Below, piece after piece: positions 24,065 to 32,411 of a stretch of 33,808 nucleotides of DNA (within the stretch, counting starts at the first letter, position 1; each line of letters opens with the position of its first letter). The notes under the pieces were generated by a model. The model was not told the origin of the DNA, ran no database searches, and worked only from the letters and a program-made list of their open reading frames with translations. The DNA is taken from positions 1-33,808 of the forward strand of contig CADCTW010000222.1 in NCBI GenBank assembly GCA_902805735.1, given 5' to 3'. The position numbers and the translations under genes were made by a program. Source of the DNA: an uncultured Gemmatimonadota bacterium. Lineage in GTDB: Bacteria; Gemmatimonadota; Gemmatimonadetes; Longimicrobiales; Longimicrobiaceae.

Positions 24065-26538
24065 CCTAAATACCGGGCCAGGTAGGGCGCCGTGCGGCCG
24101 GTGGAGCGAGCGACCTCGGCGGGGGGGCCGCTGGCGACCACGCAGCCGCCTTCTTCACCCGCGCCGGGGCCGATGTCGATGACCCAATCGCTGGCGGCGG
24201 CGACGCGCATGTCGTGTTCGACGACGACGACGGTGTTGCCGGACTGTACGAGGCCATCCAGCTGGGTGACGAGCTTCTCCACGTCCGCGGGGTGGAGGCC
24301 GGTGGTGGGCTCGTCCAGGATGTAGAGGGTGTGGCCGCGCTGCGTGCGCTGCAGCTCGGAGGCAAGCTTGATGCGCTGCGCCTCGCCGCCGGAAAGCTCG
24401 GTGGCGGGCTGGCCCAGGCGCAGGTATCCCAAGCCCACCTCGCGCAGCACCCGCAGCGGGCGGCGGACCTGCGGGTCGTCCGCAAAGAACTCCCACGCGG
24501 CATCCACCGTCATCCCCAGCACCTGCGCGACGTCGAGGCCGCGGTACCGGATCTCCAGCGTCTTCGCCTCGTAGCGCGCGCCATGGCAGGTGGGGCACGG
24601 CGCGTATACGCTGGGGAGGAAGAGCAGCTCCACCATCACGAACCCCTCGCCCTCGCAGGTGGGGCAGCGCCCCTTGGCCACGTTGAACGAGAAGCGGCCC
24701 GCGTCGTAGCGCCGCGCCCGCGCCTCCGGCGTCGCGGCGAAGAGCCTGCGCACGTGGTCGAAGAGGCCGGTGTAGGTGGCGAGGTTGGAGCGCGGCGTGC
24801 GGCCGATGGGCTTCTGGTCCACCCGCACCATGCGCCGGAGGGACTCCATCCCGCTCGCGATGCGCCCGCCCAGCGGCAGCGGGGCCGCGCTCTCCAGCTC
24901 CGGGCCCTCGTCTTCGGCCGCCGACAGCTCGTGGCCGAGCTGCTCCGCCACCAGCTCCACCAGCGCCTGGCTCACCAGGCTGGACTTCCCGGAGCCGGAC
25001 ACGCCGCACACCGTGGTCAGCACCCCGAGCGGGATGCGCACGTCCAGCTCGTGCAGGTTGTTGCGCGTCACCCCCTCCAGCACGAGCCACCCCGACGGCT
25101 CGCGCGGGGTGCGCTCCGCCGGGCGCGTCTCCGCGAAGAGGTGGCGGCGCGTCTGCGATGCTTCGACCTCCCGGAGGCCCTCGGGCGGGCCGCTGTAGAG
25201 CACCTCCCCGCCCCCCTCGCCCGCGGCGGGGCCCACGTCCACGATCCAGTCGGCCTGGCGGATGACGTCCAGGTCGTGCTCCACCACGAAGAGGGAGTTG
25301 CCCGCGGCCTTGAGCCCCTCCAGCGCCCGCAGCAGCGACTCCGTGTCCGCGGGGTGCAGGCCGGCGGAGGGCTCGTCCAGCACGTACACCACGCCGAACA
25401 GGTTGGAGCGCACCTGGGTGGCGAGGCGCAGGCGCTGCAGCTCCCCCGGGGAAAGGGTGGGCGTGCTGCGCTCCAGCGACAGGTAGCCCAATCCCAGGTC
25501 CAGCAGCACCTCCAGCCGCGCCGCCAGGTCCTGCGCGATCCGCTGCGCCACCCGCGCCTGGCTGTCGTCCGCGTGCGCGGGCCCGGCGAAGGGCGCGACG
25601 AGCGCCGCCAGCCGGGCGAGCGGGAGGCGGGAAAGCTCGGTGATGTCCAATCCCGCGAACTTCACCGAGAGCGGCTCGGGGCGCAGGCGGCGGCCGTGGC
25701 AGAGCGGGCACTCGGTGCTCAGCATGTACTGCGCGACGCGCTTCTTCATCGCCGCGCTCTGCGTGTTCGCGAAGGTGTGCAGGACGTAGCGGCGGGCGCT
25801 GGTGAAGGTGCCCATGTAGCTGGGCTCGTCGCCGCGGCGCAGCGCCTCGCGCGTTTCCTCCGGCGTCAGCCCCGCGTACACGTGGACCACCGGCTGCTCC
25901 TCGGTGAAGAGGATCCAGTCGCGCTCCACCTGCGGCAGCTCGCGCCAGGGGCGGTCCACGTCGTAGCCCAGCGTGACCAGGATGTCGCGCTGGTTCTGCC
26001 CGTGCCAAGCGGGCGGCCACGCGGCGACGGCACGCTCCCGGATGGTGAGCGAGTCGTCCGGCACCATGGAGCGCTCGGTGACTTCGTACACGCGCCCCAG
26101 GCCGTGGCAGCGCGCGCAGGCACCCTGCGGCGTGTTGGGGGAGAACGACTCGGCGTAGAGGAGCGGCTGGCCCGGCGGATAGTCACCCGCGCGCGAGTAC
26201 AGCATGCGCAGCAGGTTGGAGAGCGTGGTGACGCTCCCCACGGACGAGCGGGTGGTGGCCCCGCCGCGCTGCTGCTGGAGCGCGACGGCGGGCGGGATGC
26301 CGTCGATGGAGTCCACGTCCGGCACGGCCATCTGGTGGAACAGCCGCCGCGCGTACGGCGACACGGACTCCAGGTACCGCCGCTGCGCCTCCGCGTACAG
26401 CGTCCCGAACGCCAGCGACGACTTCCCCGATCCGGACACGCCCGTGAACACCACCAGCACGTCGCGCGGGATGTCCACGTCCACGTTCTTGAGGTTGTGC
26501 TCCCGCGCCCCGCGTACCCGCACGAATTGCTCGTTCAT
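24034..26538 (-). CDS. uvrA: UvrA2-type excinuclease ABC subunit A paralogue
   Basis: An 834-residue tandem ABC ATPase. The first nucleotide-binding half has Walker [10 protein letters not shown] (K39) and [12 protein letters not shown] with [10 protein letters not shown]. The second has [25 protein letters not shown] and [10 protein letters not shown]. Zinc-finger Cys pairs are [14 protein letters not shown] and CPTCEGEG...CPTCHG. Only about 20 residues separate [14 protein letters not shown] from [10 protein letters not shown], where UvrA1 carries the ~120-residue UvrB-binding domain, so this is the class II (UvrA2/DrrC-like) form linked to drug or DNA-damage tolerance. The start has AAGGG 4 nt upstream. 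The C-terminal SHRDTEAQR and the stop come from a repeat A copy. Confidence 0.94.
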   Translation of the reverse strand: MNEQFVRVRGAREHNLKNVDVDIPRDVLVVFTGVSGSGKSSLAFGTLYAEAQRRYLESVSPYARRLFHQMAVPDVDSIDGIPPAVALQQQRGGATTRSSVGSVTTLSNLLRMLYSRAGDYPPGQPLLYAESFSPNTPQGACARCHGLGRVYEVTERSMVPDDSLTIRERAVAAWPPAWHGQNQRDILVTLGYDVDRPWRELPQVERDWILFTEEQPVVHVYAGLTPEETREALRRGDEPSYMGTFTSARRYVLHTFANTQSAAMKKRVAQYMLSTECPLCHGRRLRPEPLSVKFAGLDITELSRLPLARLAALVAPFAGPAHADDSQARVAQRIAQDLAARLEVLLDLGLGYLSLERSTPTLSPGELQRLRLATQVRSNLFGVVYVLDEPSAGLHPADTESLLRALEGLKAAGNSLFVVEHDLDVIRQADWIVDVGPAAGEGGGEVLYSGPPEGLREVEASQTRRHLFAETRPAERTPREPSGWLVLEGVTRNNLHELDVRIPLGVLTTVCGVSGSGKSSLVSQALVELVAEQLGHELSAAEDEGPELESAAPLPLGGRIASGMESLRRMVRVDQKPIGRTPRSNLATYTGLFDHVRRLFAATPEARARRYDAGRFSFNVAKGRCPTCEGEGFVMVELLFLPSVYAPCPTCHGARYEAKTLEIRYRGLDVAQVLGMTVDAAWEFFADDPQVRRPLRVLREVGLGYLRLGQPATELSGGEAQRIKLASELQRTQRGHTLYILDEPTTGLHPADVEKLVTQLDGLVQSGNTVVVVEHDMRVAAASDWVIDIGPGAGEEGGCVVASGPPAEVARSTGRTAPYLARYLGSHRDTEAQR

Positions 26539-26552
26539 CGGCCCTTGTTTGG

Positions 26553-26616
26553 CTCACACAGAGACACAGAGGCACAGAGAAGAACTCATCTCTGTGCCTC
26601 TGTGTCTCTGTGTGAG
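26553..26616. repeat. Repeat A, full hairpin
   Basis: Perfect arms (26553-26579, 26590-26616) around a 10 nt loop. It fills the gap between the uvrA start and the stop of the next minus-strand gene, whose TAG (26619-26617) directly abuts the right arm. Confidence 0.93.
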
Positions 26617-27147
26617 CTACGCTTTGAGTGACTCGTCGATGCGCGTCTCCAGCGGGGCCCAGGCGCCGCCTTCCAGGGTCAGGAGCGTGGCGAAGTAGAT
26701 GCGGCAGTCGTGCTCCGGGTAGTTGCCCAGCACGGCGTCCGCGGCGGCCAGCACCCGCTCCTCTTCGATCTCCACCGGGCCGTCCAGCTCGGTGGAGCCG
26801 TTGGTGTGCGGCACGCCCGCGACGTCCAGGAAGGCCGAGAGCAGCGGCACGCGCTCCGTGAGGTGGAAGCCGATCAGCAGGTCGGCGAGCGCCTCCTCGC
26901 TGAGGGGGGCCCGCAGCGTGGCCTCGGCCACCTGCTGCACGCCCCAGCTCTGCACGGTGACGGGGCGCATGTTGAGCGTCTTGGCCAGGGAGGTGCGCAG
27001 CGAGTGGACGAGGGCGGCGCCGCGGTCCTCGCCAGACGCGCGGATCGCCATCACGCGCTCTTCGGGCGTCATCGCGCGCCAGATCTTCCGGAGGCGGCGG
27101 GTGCGCTCCGAGACTGCCGCGCCCGGAACGTATTTGGATCTGCTCAT
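26617..27147 (-). CDS. Hypothetical soluble protein
   Basis: A 176-residue helical protein that I do not recognise. The N-terminus is basic ([29 protein letters not shown]), followed by helices ([28 protein letters not shown]) and an acidic stretch ([19 protein letters not shown]). There are no catalytic motifs, signal peptide or transmembrane segments. The [12 protein letters not shown] helix vaguely resembles DNA-binding or anti-sigma helices, but not enough to call. It lies immediately upstream of uvrA on the same strand, with a repeat A hairpin in between. The start MSRSKYVPG was preferred over an upstream ATG whose codons include a repeat remnant. Confidence 0.75.
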   Translation of the reverse strand: MSRSKYVPGAAVSERTRRLRKIWRAMTPEERVMAIRASGEDRGAALVHSLRTSLAKTLNMRPVTVQSWGVQQVAEATLRAPLSEEALADLLIGFHLTERVPLLSAFLDVAGVPHTNGSTELDGPVEIEEERVLAAADAVLGNYPEHDCRIYFATLLTLEGGAWAPLETRIDESLKA

Positions 27148-27222
27148 GGTCTCGTATTCGGGTTGGAGTGGGCGCGACACGCTACCACGCGGACGCCGCA
27201 CGCACAACCACGGGGGTCCACC

Positions 27223-27237
27223 CGGAGGCACGGAGAG
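27223..27237. repeat. Repeat A remnant
   Basis: A CGGAGGCACGGAGAG fragment directly abutting the 3' end of the oxidoreductase gene (stop at 27241-27239). Confidence 0.5.
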
Positions 27238-27238
27238 C

Positions 27239-28255
27239 TCACATCCGCACGACGATCTTCCCCGTGCTCCCCCGCGACTCCATGAGGCGGTGCGCCTCCG
27301 GCAGTTCGTCGAACGAGAACGTCGCCCCCACCACCGGCCGGATGCCGTGCGCCGCGACGAACGCCACCAGCTGGCCCCACACGCGGGCCAGCCGCGGCGG
27401 ATCGTCGAGCAGGTAGCCGATGTGGGTGGCCATGAACCCGTGCGACGCCGGCGCCAGGGACTGGATGCCGGCTTTGGGGAGATCGCGCCAGGTGCGCAGC
27501 CACGAGAGCGGGTTCCACCGCTGCAGCGCCAGGCTCGCGAACCCGGCCACCACCACCCGCCCGAACGGCGCCAGCACGGGCCACACCGCCCGGAACACGT
27601 CCCCGCCCACCACCTCCAGCACCACGTCGAAGCGCCCGGGGCCGGCGGCCTCCCGCAGCCGATCCTGGAAGTCCGCGCGCCGGTAGTTCACCGCCGACCC
27701 GGCGCCCAGCGCGCGGATCGTCTCCAGCTTCGCGTCGCTCCCCGCCATCCCCACCACCTCGCACCCGAAGCGCGTGGCGATCTGCACGGCCGCCGTCCCT
27801 ACCCCGCCCGCCGCCGCGGTCACCAGGACGCGGTCGGCGGGACGCAGCCGCGCCATCTCCATCAGCGCCACCCACGCCGTGAGGTAGTTCACCGCGACCG
27901 CCGCGTTCTCCTCCAGCGAGAACCCGGGCACCGCGGGAAGCGCCTGCCGCTCCGGCACCACCAGGGCCTCCGCGTACGCCCCGAACTGCGCCCCCACGAT
28001 CACCCGCTCTCCCACGGCACGCCCCTGCACGCCCTCCCCCAGGGCGTCGATGGTGCCCGTCGCCTCCATCCCCGGGGTGTACGGCATGCGCGGCGCCCAC
28101 CCGTACAGCCCTTTGCGCGAGAGGATCTCCGCGTAGTTGACCCCCACCGCGTTCACGCGCACCCGCACCTCCCCCGCACCCGGCTCCGGCTGGGGAACCT
28201 CCCGCACGCGCAGCACCTCCGGCCCGCCGTGCCGTTCCAGTACAATCGCCCTCAT
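27239..28255 (-). CDS. Quinone-oxidoreductase-like MDR family protein
   Basis: A 338-residue medium-chain dehydrogenase/reductase of the zinc-free quinone oxidoreductase group, using NAD(P)H. It starts MRAIVLERHGGPEVL and has VRVNAVGVNYAEILSRKGLY, GMEATGTIDALGEGV, the nucleotide-binding loop VTAAAGGVGTAAVQIA, and VLEVVGGDVFRAVWPVLAPFGRVVVAG. The structural-zinc Cys cluster is absent, as expected for this subgroup. The C-terminus MESRGSTGKIVVRM is typical. The substrate is not determinable; quinones and other enones are usual. It is divergent from the PYP-like gene, with 132 bp between their starts. Confidence 0.93.
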   Translation of the reverse strand: MRAIVLERHGGPEVLRVREVPQPEPGAGEVRVRVNAVGVNYAEILSRKGLYGWAPRMPYTPGMEATGTIDALGEGVQGRAVGERVIVGAQFGAYAEALVVPERQALPAVPGFSLEENAAVAVNYLTAWVALMEMARLRPADRVLVTAAAGGVGTAAVQIATRFGCEVVGMAGSDAKLETIRALGAGSAVNYRRADFQDRLREAAGPGRFDVVLEVVGGDVFRAVWPVLAPFGRVVVAGFASLALQRWNPLSWLRTWRDLPKAGIQSLAPASHGFMATHIGYLLDDPPRLARVWGQLVAFVAAHGIRPVVGATFSFDELPEAHRLMESRGSTGKIVVRM

Positions 28256-28288
28256 CGCGCCTCACAGGTCGAAAGCGGGCCTACACCG

Positions 28289-28318
28289 GGGCACGGAGAT
28301 GAAGGAAACTCCGTGCCC
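28289..28318. repeat. Degenerate repeat A-like inverted repeat
   Basis: GGGCACGGAG and its exact complement are separated by a 10 nt loop, the same loop length as family A, with CACGGAG in common. It lies in the divergent region between the oxidoreductase and the PYP-like gene, unlike other copies, which are 3' of genes. Confidence 0.6.
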
Positions 28319-28387
28319 GTCTCCGGTACGGCTCGTGCACGCGGGGTGCTCCTCCCCACGGAACCCTCCAACTCCTTTCCGGAACCC

Positions 28388-28879
28388 ATGATCGCCATCC
28401 AGGAGAACGACGCGGCCGAACTGCGCCGCCTGTGCGGATGGTGCGGCAAGGTCATGCAAGAAGGGCCGCCCGCGCCGGTGTCGCACGGGATCTGCGCGAC
28501 GTGCGCGGCGGCCACGGGGCTGTTCCCGGTGGAGAGCCTGCACGACCTGGACGCCGAGGCGCTGGACGCGCTCCCCTGGGGGACGGTCGTCCTGGACGCC
28601 GATGGAGTCGTCCTGGAGTACAACGCGGCGGAGGAAGCGATCGCCGGGAGGAGCCGCGGGAGCGCGATCGGGCGCTCGTTCTTCCGCGAAGTCGCGCCGT
28701 GCACCCGGGTAGCCGAGTTCGGCGGCCGGTTCGCGGAGATGGTCGCCACCGGGAACGCGGAGCCGCAGCACTTCGAGTTCGTCTTCCGCTTCCCCGGCGA
28801 AGATCTCCTGGTGGAGATCGCGATGTCGTTCGCTCCCGCGGAGCGCCGTGGTACGCTGCTGATCCGCGCACTGCGGTAG
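28388..28879 (+). CDS. Photoactive yellow protein (PYP)-like PAS protein with N-terminal Cys4 motif
   Basis: A 163-residue protein. Residues ~55-163 align closely with photoactive yellow protein: LEYNAAEEAIAGR corresponds to LQYNAAEGDITGR. It keeps Y78 (PYP Y42), E82 (E46) and R88 (R52), and VAPCT keeps the chromophore cysteine C105 (C69). T50 is Ala here (A86). The N-terminal 40 residues carry CGWC (C16, C19) and SHGICATC (C36, C39), a zinc-ribbon-like motif often seen next to PAS or kinase modules. A blue-light sensor binding p-coumarate is likely from the residues, but no tyrosine ammonia-lyase or p-coumaryl ligase gene is in the window. The start has GGAA a few bases upstream. Confidence 0.9.
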   Translation: MIAIQENDAAELRRLCGWCGKVMQEGPPAPVSHGICATCAAATGLFPVESLHDLDAEALDALPWGTVVLDADGVVLEYNAAEEAIAGRSRGSAIGRSFFREVAPCTRVAEFGGRFAEMVATGNAEPQHFEFVFRFPGEDLLVEIAMSFAPAERRGTLLIRALR

Positions 28880-28897
28880 CGGCCTTCAGAACCGGGC

Positions 28898-28913
28898 GTC
28901 ACACACGGACACC
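28898..28913. repeat. Possible repeat A remnant
   Basis: GTCACACACGGACACC, 18 bp after the PYP-like stop codon, resembles a decayed left arm of family A. It is short enough to be coincidence. Confidence 0.35.
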
Positions 28914-29058
28914 AAGTCGGGCTCCGATGTGCACCGCGCCCGGCGCCGCTATCCTTGACGAAGTGGACCGTGCCCAACGCCCGCGCCGCGCCGGATGTAG
29001 AGAGTGTTGCCGCCGCGTCGCGAGCGCGCGATTTCCTTCCTCCCATTCCGAGGTCACC

Positions 29059-29649
29059 GTGCCCCATCGAAAGCTTGCCGCAGCCCTGCTCCTGGTGCTC
29101 GCCACGAGCGCGTGCGAGCGAAGCACGACCGCCGCCCGCGACGAGTCTCCGTCCGCGGATGCGCCTGAGTTGACGGAGTTCGGCGACGAGTTGTATGCGT
29201 CTCCTGACCTGGCGGGCACGGCTGCCTTCGACCCCGGCTCGGGCGCCGCCACCTTCGAGCGCACGCGGGCCTGCCCTGCGGGCGGAAGCGTGACGGTGAC
29301 CGGAACGGTGGAGCGCACGGTCGACCGCGCTACGCGGAGCGGCAAAGTGGCGGTGAACGCGACCCGCGTGGAGAATGCGTGCGCAGTCCAGCAGCGCAAC
29401 GGCATCATCGTCACGGTGACCGGCCAGCCGAACACGGCGGTGACGGCGAGGCGGAGCTTCGAAAACGGAGTGCCCGGCGTTTTCACCCAGACGCAAAAGG
29501 GCGCCTTCTCGTGGACCCGCAGCAACGGGAAGAGCGGCACCTGCACCCTGGACCTGACTTCGACCTTCGACCCCGCCACCCGCACGGCCACCGTCACCGG
29601 CGACTTCTGCGGCCGCAGCGTGAACGAGACGCGCACGCGTACGCCCTGA
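29059..29649 (+). CDS. Putative lipoprotein of unknown function
   Basis: A 196-residue exported protein starting at GTG with GAGG about 6 nt upstream. A basic HRK then the hydrophobic LAAALLLVLATSAC gives a lipoprotein-type signal; the position -3 residue (T) is atypical, so lipidation is probable but not certain. The mature part is a Ser/Thr-rich linker followed by beta-strand repeats (GSVTVTGTVERTVDRATRSGKVAV, NGIIVTVTGQPNTAV, TATVTGDFCG), with Cys residues that could form disulfides. No enzymatic motif is seen. It ends 12 bp before a full repeat A hairpin, facing the tRNA-Val unit. Confidence 0.85.
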   Translation: MPHRKLAAALLLVLATSACERSTTAARDESPSADAPELTEFGDELYASPDLAGTAAFDPGSGAATFERTRACPAGGSVTVTGTVERTVDRATRSGKVAVNATRVENACAVQQRNGIIVTVTGQPNTAVTARRSFENGVPGVFTQTQKGAFSWTRSNGKSGTCTLDLTSTFDPATRTATVTGDFCGRSVNETRTRTP

Positions 29650-29661
29650 CCGGCTACGGGG

Positions 29662-29727
29662 TCTCACACAGAGACACAGAGGCACAGAGACGACTTCATC
29701 TCTGTGCCTCTGTGTCTCTGTGTGAGA
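29662..29727. repeat. Repeat A, full hairpin
   Basis: Arms 29662-29689 and 29700-29727 pair around a 10 nt loop, 12 bp after the lipoprotein stop and 10 bp from the 3' end of tRNA-Val on the opposite strand. Confidence 0.93.
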
Positions 29728-29737
29728 CTGCTGTAAT

Positions 29738-29810
29738 GGGCGCTGAGGGATTCGAACCCCCGACCCCCTGTGTGTAAAACAGGTGCTCTAACCAGCTGAG
29801 CTAAGCGCCC
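29738..29810 (-). tRNA. tRNA-Val (anticodon TAC)
   Basis: On the minus strand 73 nt fold into a complete cloverleaf: acceptor GGGCGCT/AGCGCCC, D-arm GCTC/GAGC, anticodon stem CCTGT/ACAGG with loop TTTACAC (anticodon TAC), and T-arm GGGGG/CCCTC (one G-T pair) with loop TTCGAAT. CCA is not encoded; ATTACAG follows. The 5' end lies 3 nt beyond the stop of the small membrane-protein gene, so the tRNA is probably processed from that transcript. Confidence 0.98.
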
Positions 29811-29813
29811 TCG

Positions 29814-30044
29814 TTACCAGATGATGCCCAGCGGGATCAGCACCGCGTAGCCCAGCACCAGCAGGAGCGGGGCGCCCACGGTGGAGCCGCCGGCCAGGAG
29901 CACGTAGCCCACGATGATGGCGGCCACCCCGGCGGCGAGGAGCGCCAGGTTGGGAACGGAGAAGCGCAGCGAGCTTTCCGTGTCGCTCGCGGACGCCGTG
30001 GCGGCGCGGGCGGGAGTGCGGGTGCTGGGAGTAGGTCTCGGCAT
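29814..30044 (-). CDS. Small two-helix membrane protein (DUF3098-like)
   Basis: A 76-residue protein. A Thr/Ser/Arg-rich N-terminus (about 1-28) is followed by two hydrophobic helices (NLALLAAGVAAIIVGYVLLAGG and PLLLVLGYAVLIPLGIIW). The pattern GYVLLAGG...LLLVLGYAVLIPLGI resembles DUF3098 proteins, a family of unknown role. There is no Shine-Dalgarno: a -10-like hexamer ends 6 nt before the ATG, so the mRNA is probably leaderless. The gene ends 3 nt before tRNA-Val, suggesting a joint transcript. The family assignment is from pattern only. Confidence 0.82.
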   Translation of the reverse strand: MPRPTPSTRTPARAATASASDTESSLRFSVPNLALLAAGVAAIIVGYVLLAGGSTVGAPLLLVLGYAVLIPLGIIW

Positions 30045-30050
30045 GGTCAA

Positions 30051-30080
30051 AAAGTAACCGGGTGCGCTCCGCAGGGTCAA
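30051..30080 (-). promoter_or_regulatory. Leaderless-type promoter of the small membrane protein/tRNA unit
   Basis: On the minus strand a -35 TTGACC (30075-30080) and a -10-like TACTTT (30051-30056) are spaced 18 bp, with only 6 nt (TTGACC) before the ATG at 30044. Transcription would start at or next to the start codon. The -35 overlaps the stop codon of the upstream peptidase gene. Confidence 0.5.
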
Positions 30081-31066
30081 GCCCTTTCTCCGGGTCTCCA
30101 TGCCTCCGCGTGGGCCCCGCCGTCCTCGGGGGGCGGCTCGGAGAGGGGATACTCCACGTCCAGGCCGTCGTCGCGGGGCGGCGGGAGCATGCGCTCCTCG
30201 GCCCGCATGGCGGCGATGCGCGCGCGGTTGCGGCGGCGGCGGGGGATCCAGGCCAGGAGCACCAGCACGGTGGCCACCAGCCAGACCAGCGCCACGTTTC
30301 CCAGCGCCAGCAGCCAGCCGTAGCGGCGCCGCACGTCCGCGCGCCACTCGTCCTCCAGCTGCCCCATCGTCATCCCCCACGTGGTCCGCACGGCGCGCTC
30401 AAGCGACCCTTCGCGCCGCCAGTTGGCCAGCAGCAGCGCGAAGCCGTCGTCGCCCGTGCGGCGGCGCAGGTGCTCCACGGCGGTGGCGGAGAGGAGGTAG
30501 GCCAGGCGCGCGTCCGCGGAGGCGCGCGGCCAGCGCAGGGCCAGCGAGTCCAGCCGGGGCGCGCGGCCGGTGAGGAAGGCCACGCGCAGCGTCCACGCGC
30601 TCTCCACGTCCCAGCTTCCCGCGGCGAGCTCGGCGTACCCCTCGTCGAACCAGCGGGGGATGTCGCCCGGCAGGTTGCGGCGCACCAGGAGGTGGGCCAG
30701 CTCGTGGCGCAGCACCGTGCCCGTCTCGGACGGGCGCACGGCGGCGGAGGGGAAGATGGGGAGGACGATCAGCCGCTCGCGGGGGAAGGCGACGCCGCCG
30801 GCCCACTCGGGAGCCAGTCCGCCCGTGGCCGCGTTCCACTGCCGCATGTCGGCGGCCAGGACCACCGTGGTGGACTCCGGCGCGGCGGCCAGGCCGAAGC
30901 CGGGGAGCGGGAGGGGGCGCCGCGCCACCGCCAGCACCTCGCGGGCGAGCGCCGCGTGCCGGGGCGCGTGAACCACGCGCACGCCGCCCCCTTGCAGCAC
31001 CTGCTGCTGCGCCCCCGCGGACCCGCTCCACAGCAGCGCCAGGGAGACCAGGAGCGCGCGGATCAC
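30077..31066 (-). CDS. Peptidase MA-like gluzincin metalloprotease, membrane anchored
   Basis: A 329-residue protein. An N-terminal signal sequence (IRALLVSLALLWSGSAGA) is followed by a gluzincin domain with zinc site HELAH (121-125) in LRHELAHLLV and downstream WFDEGYAE, whose Glu is the third ligand. This matches the peptidase MA family. A C-terminal transmembrane helix (ALVWLVATVLVLLAWI), an Arg-rich stop-transfer and a Pro/Glu-rich cytoplasmic tail follow, so the catalytic part should be extracytoplasmic. The GTG start overlaps the TPR gene's stop as GTGA, meaning coupled translation. The substrate is unknown; the operon suggests a link to the chemosensory genes, but this is only context. 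Confidence 0.92.
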   Translation of the reverse strand: MIRALLVSLALLWSGSAGAQQQVLQGGGVRVVHAPRHAALAREVLAVARRPLPLPGFGLAAAPESTTVVLAADMRQWNAATGGLAPEWAGGVAFPRERLIVLPIFPSAAVRPSETGTVLRHELAHLLVRRNLPGDIPRWFDEGYAELAAGSWDVESAWTLRVAFLTGRAPRLDSLALRWPRASADARLAYLLSATAVEHLRRRTGDDGFALLLANWRREGSLERAVRTTWGMTMGQLEDEWRADVRRRYGWLLALGNVALVWLVATVLVLLAWIPRRRRNRARIAAMRAEERMLPPPRDDGLDVEYPLSEPPPEDGGAHAEAWRPGERA

Positions 31067-31917
31067 GCCGGGAAGGTGACGGGCTGGCCCGCGTCGAGCT
31101 GCTTCAGCGCTCCCCCGCACCGCTCCCCCCACAGGTTGAAGCGGTTCGCGTCGAACCCGCGGCGCCAGGCGTCGGCGGCGGCGGAGGCGTTCCCTTCCAG
31201 GTAGAAGGCCCGCCCGATCTCCCACCACGCCTGCAGCATGTTGGGGCCCAGCTCCAGCGTGCGGCGGAAGAAGCTGCGCGCGTCCTCGAACATCTCGCGG
31301 TCCAGGTACACCAGCCCCATGTAGAGGTTGGCGTAGAGCTGCGCCTTGCGGTCTTCCTCCTGGCGGATGGCGCGGGCCAGGTGCTCGATGGCCTCGCCGA
31401 AGATCCCCTTCTTGAGGCAGATGTACCCCAGGTTCACCCGCGCCAGGGCGTTGTTGGGGTCGCGCATCAGCACCTTGCTGTAGGTGTAGAGCGCCTCGTC
31501 GTACTGCTCGCGCAGCATCTGCGCCCACCCCATCAGCGACTCCGCCTGGGGATCGTTGGGAGCCAGCGAGAGGGCGCGCTCCAGCTCCTTGACGGCGCGG
31601 CTGGGGTCGCCGGCCGCGATGGCGCTCCACCCGCGCTCGATGTAGGTGGACGAGCCCAGGTGGTCGGCCACGGGGGGGCCGGTGGGGACGGGTTTGGGGG
31701 CGGCGGGGAGCTGCTTGTAGCGCTCCACCAGCCCGCGGATGCTCTCCTTGAGCTCCGCCAGCCGCTCCAGCGCCGCCTCCGTCTCGCGGAAGAGCCCCAC
31801 GATCTCCCCGCGCAGCCGCTCGCGGTCGGCGCGCGGCGCGGCTGCGGCAGACTCCAGCTCCCCCTCGATGCGCTGGCGCCGCTCCTCCAGGCCAGCCATC
31901 AGCTCGTCGAGCGTCAT
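31063..31917 (-). CDS. TPR-repeat protein with N-terminal coiled coil
   Basis: A 284-residue soluble protein. Residues 1-70 form a Glu/Arg/Leu-rich coiled coil (EERRQRIEGELESAAAA, ETEAALERLAELKESIRG). From about 95 onward there are four to five TPRs with the usual W/G/Y-A-P spacing (YIERGWSAIAAGDPSRAVKELERALSLAPND, ALYTYSKVLMRDPNNALARVNLGYI, MGLVYLDREMFEDARSFF). It is presumably a scaffold for partner proteins. It overlaps cheW upstream as ATGA and the peptidase downstream as GTGA, so it is tightly coupled to the chemosensory operon. The specific partner is unknown. Confidence 0.93.
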   Translation of the reverse strand: MTLDELMAGLEERRQRIEGELESAAAAPRADRERLRGEIVGLFRETEAALERLAELKESIRGLVERYKQLPAAPKPVPTGPPVADHLGSSTYIERGWSAIAAGDPSRAVKELERALSLAPNDPQAESLMGWAQMLREQYDEALYTYSKVLMRDPNNALARVNLGYICLKKGIFGEAIEHLARAIRQEEDRKAQLYANLYMGLVYLDREMFEDARSFFRRTLELGPNMLQAWWEIGRAFYLEGNASAAADAWRRGFDANRFNLWGERCGGALKQLDAGQPVTFPA

Positions 31918-32411
31918 CCCCGCTCTGGGGACGGCGCGTCGGCGGCGGCCAGGGCGATGCGCTCGTCGCTGGAGAGGATGCGGTCCAGGTCGATGAGCAC
32001 CACCAGCCGCTCGCCCACGCGCACGATGCCGCGCACGAACTCGGCGGCCAGCCCCCGGATGTACGCCGGGGGCGGCGACACGGCCGTCTCGGGGGCGCGC
32101 AGCACCTCGGTGACGCTGTCCACCACCAGCCCCAGCCGCTCCTCGTTGAAGTCCACCAGCACGATGCGGGTGTCCTCGTCGTACTCCACAGACGGCGTCT
32201 CGAAGCGGCGGCGCAGGTCCACGATGGGCACCAGCATGCCGCGCACGTCCAGCACCCCCTCCACGAACTCGGGGGCGCGGGGCATGGGCGTGGGAGCCTG
32301 GTAGCGAAGGATCTCGTGGACGGCGAACACGTCCAGCCCGAACTCCTCGCCCCCCACGCGAAAGGTCACGAGCTGCACCTGCGGCACCGCCGCCTGGCGT
32401 ACGTTTCTCAA
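31914..32411 (-). CDS. cheW: CheW-like chemosensory adaptor (second copy)
   Basis: A 165-residue CheW-domain protein, linking receptors to a CheA kinase. The domain runs from VQLVTFRVGGEEFGLDVFAVHEILRYQ through FVEGVLDVRGMLVPIVDLRRRF, LVDFNEERLGLVVDSVTEVLR, and VRVGERLVVLIDLDRIL. The start is a TTG at 32411 whose last two bases and the next A form the stop TGA of the preceding cheW (TTGA overlap), the same coupling seen as ATGA/GTGA elsewhere in the operon. No ATG gives a complete domain. It has a divergent acidic C-tail after ILSSDERIA. A close paralogue lies directly upstream. Confidence 0.93.
   Translation of the reverse strand: MRNVRQAAVPQVQLVTFRVGGEEFGLDVFAVHEILRYQAPTPMPRAPEFVEGVLDVRGMLVPIVDLRRRFETPSVEYDEDTRIVLVDFNEERLGLVVDSVTEVLRAPETAVSPPPAYIRGLAAEFVRGIVRVGERLVVLIDLDRILSSDERIALAAADAPSPERG

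Noticed and set aside
23253..26616. Repeat A hairpins as ordinary intrinsic terminators
   Set aside because: Most copies are not followed by a T-run (only 7361-7424 is), so classical intrinsic termination cannot be claimed for the family as a whole.
28388..28879. Generic PAS domain with no specific assignment
   Set aside because: The YNAAE and VAPCT segments and their spacing fit photoactive yellow protein specifically, including the chromophore cysteine.
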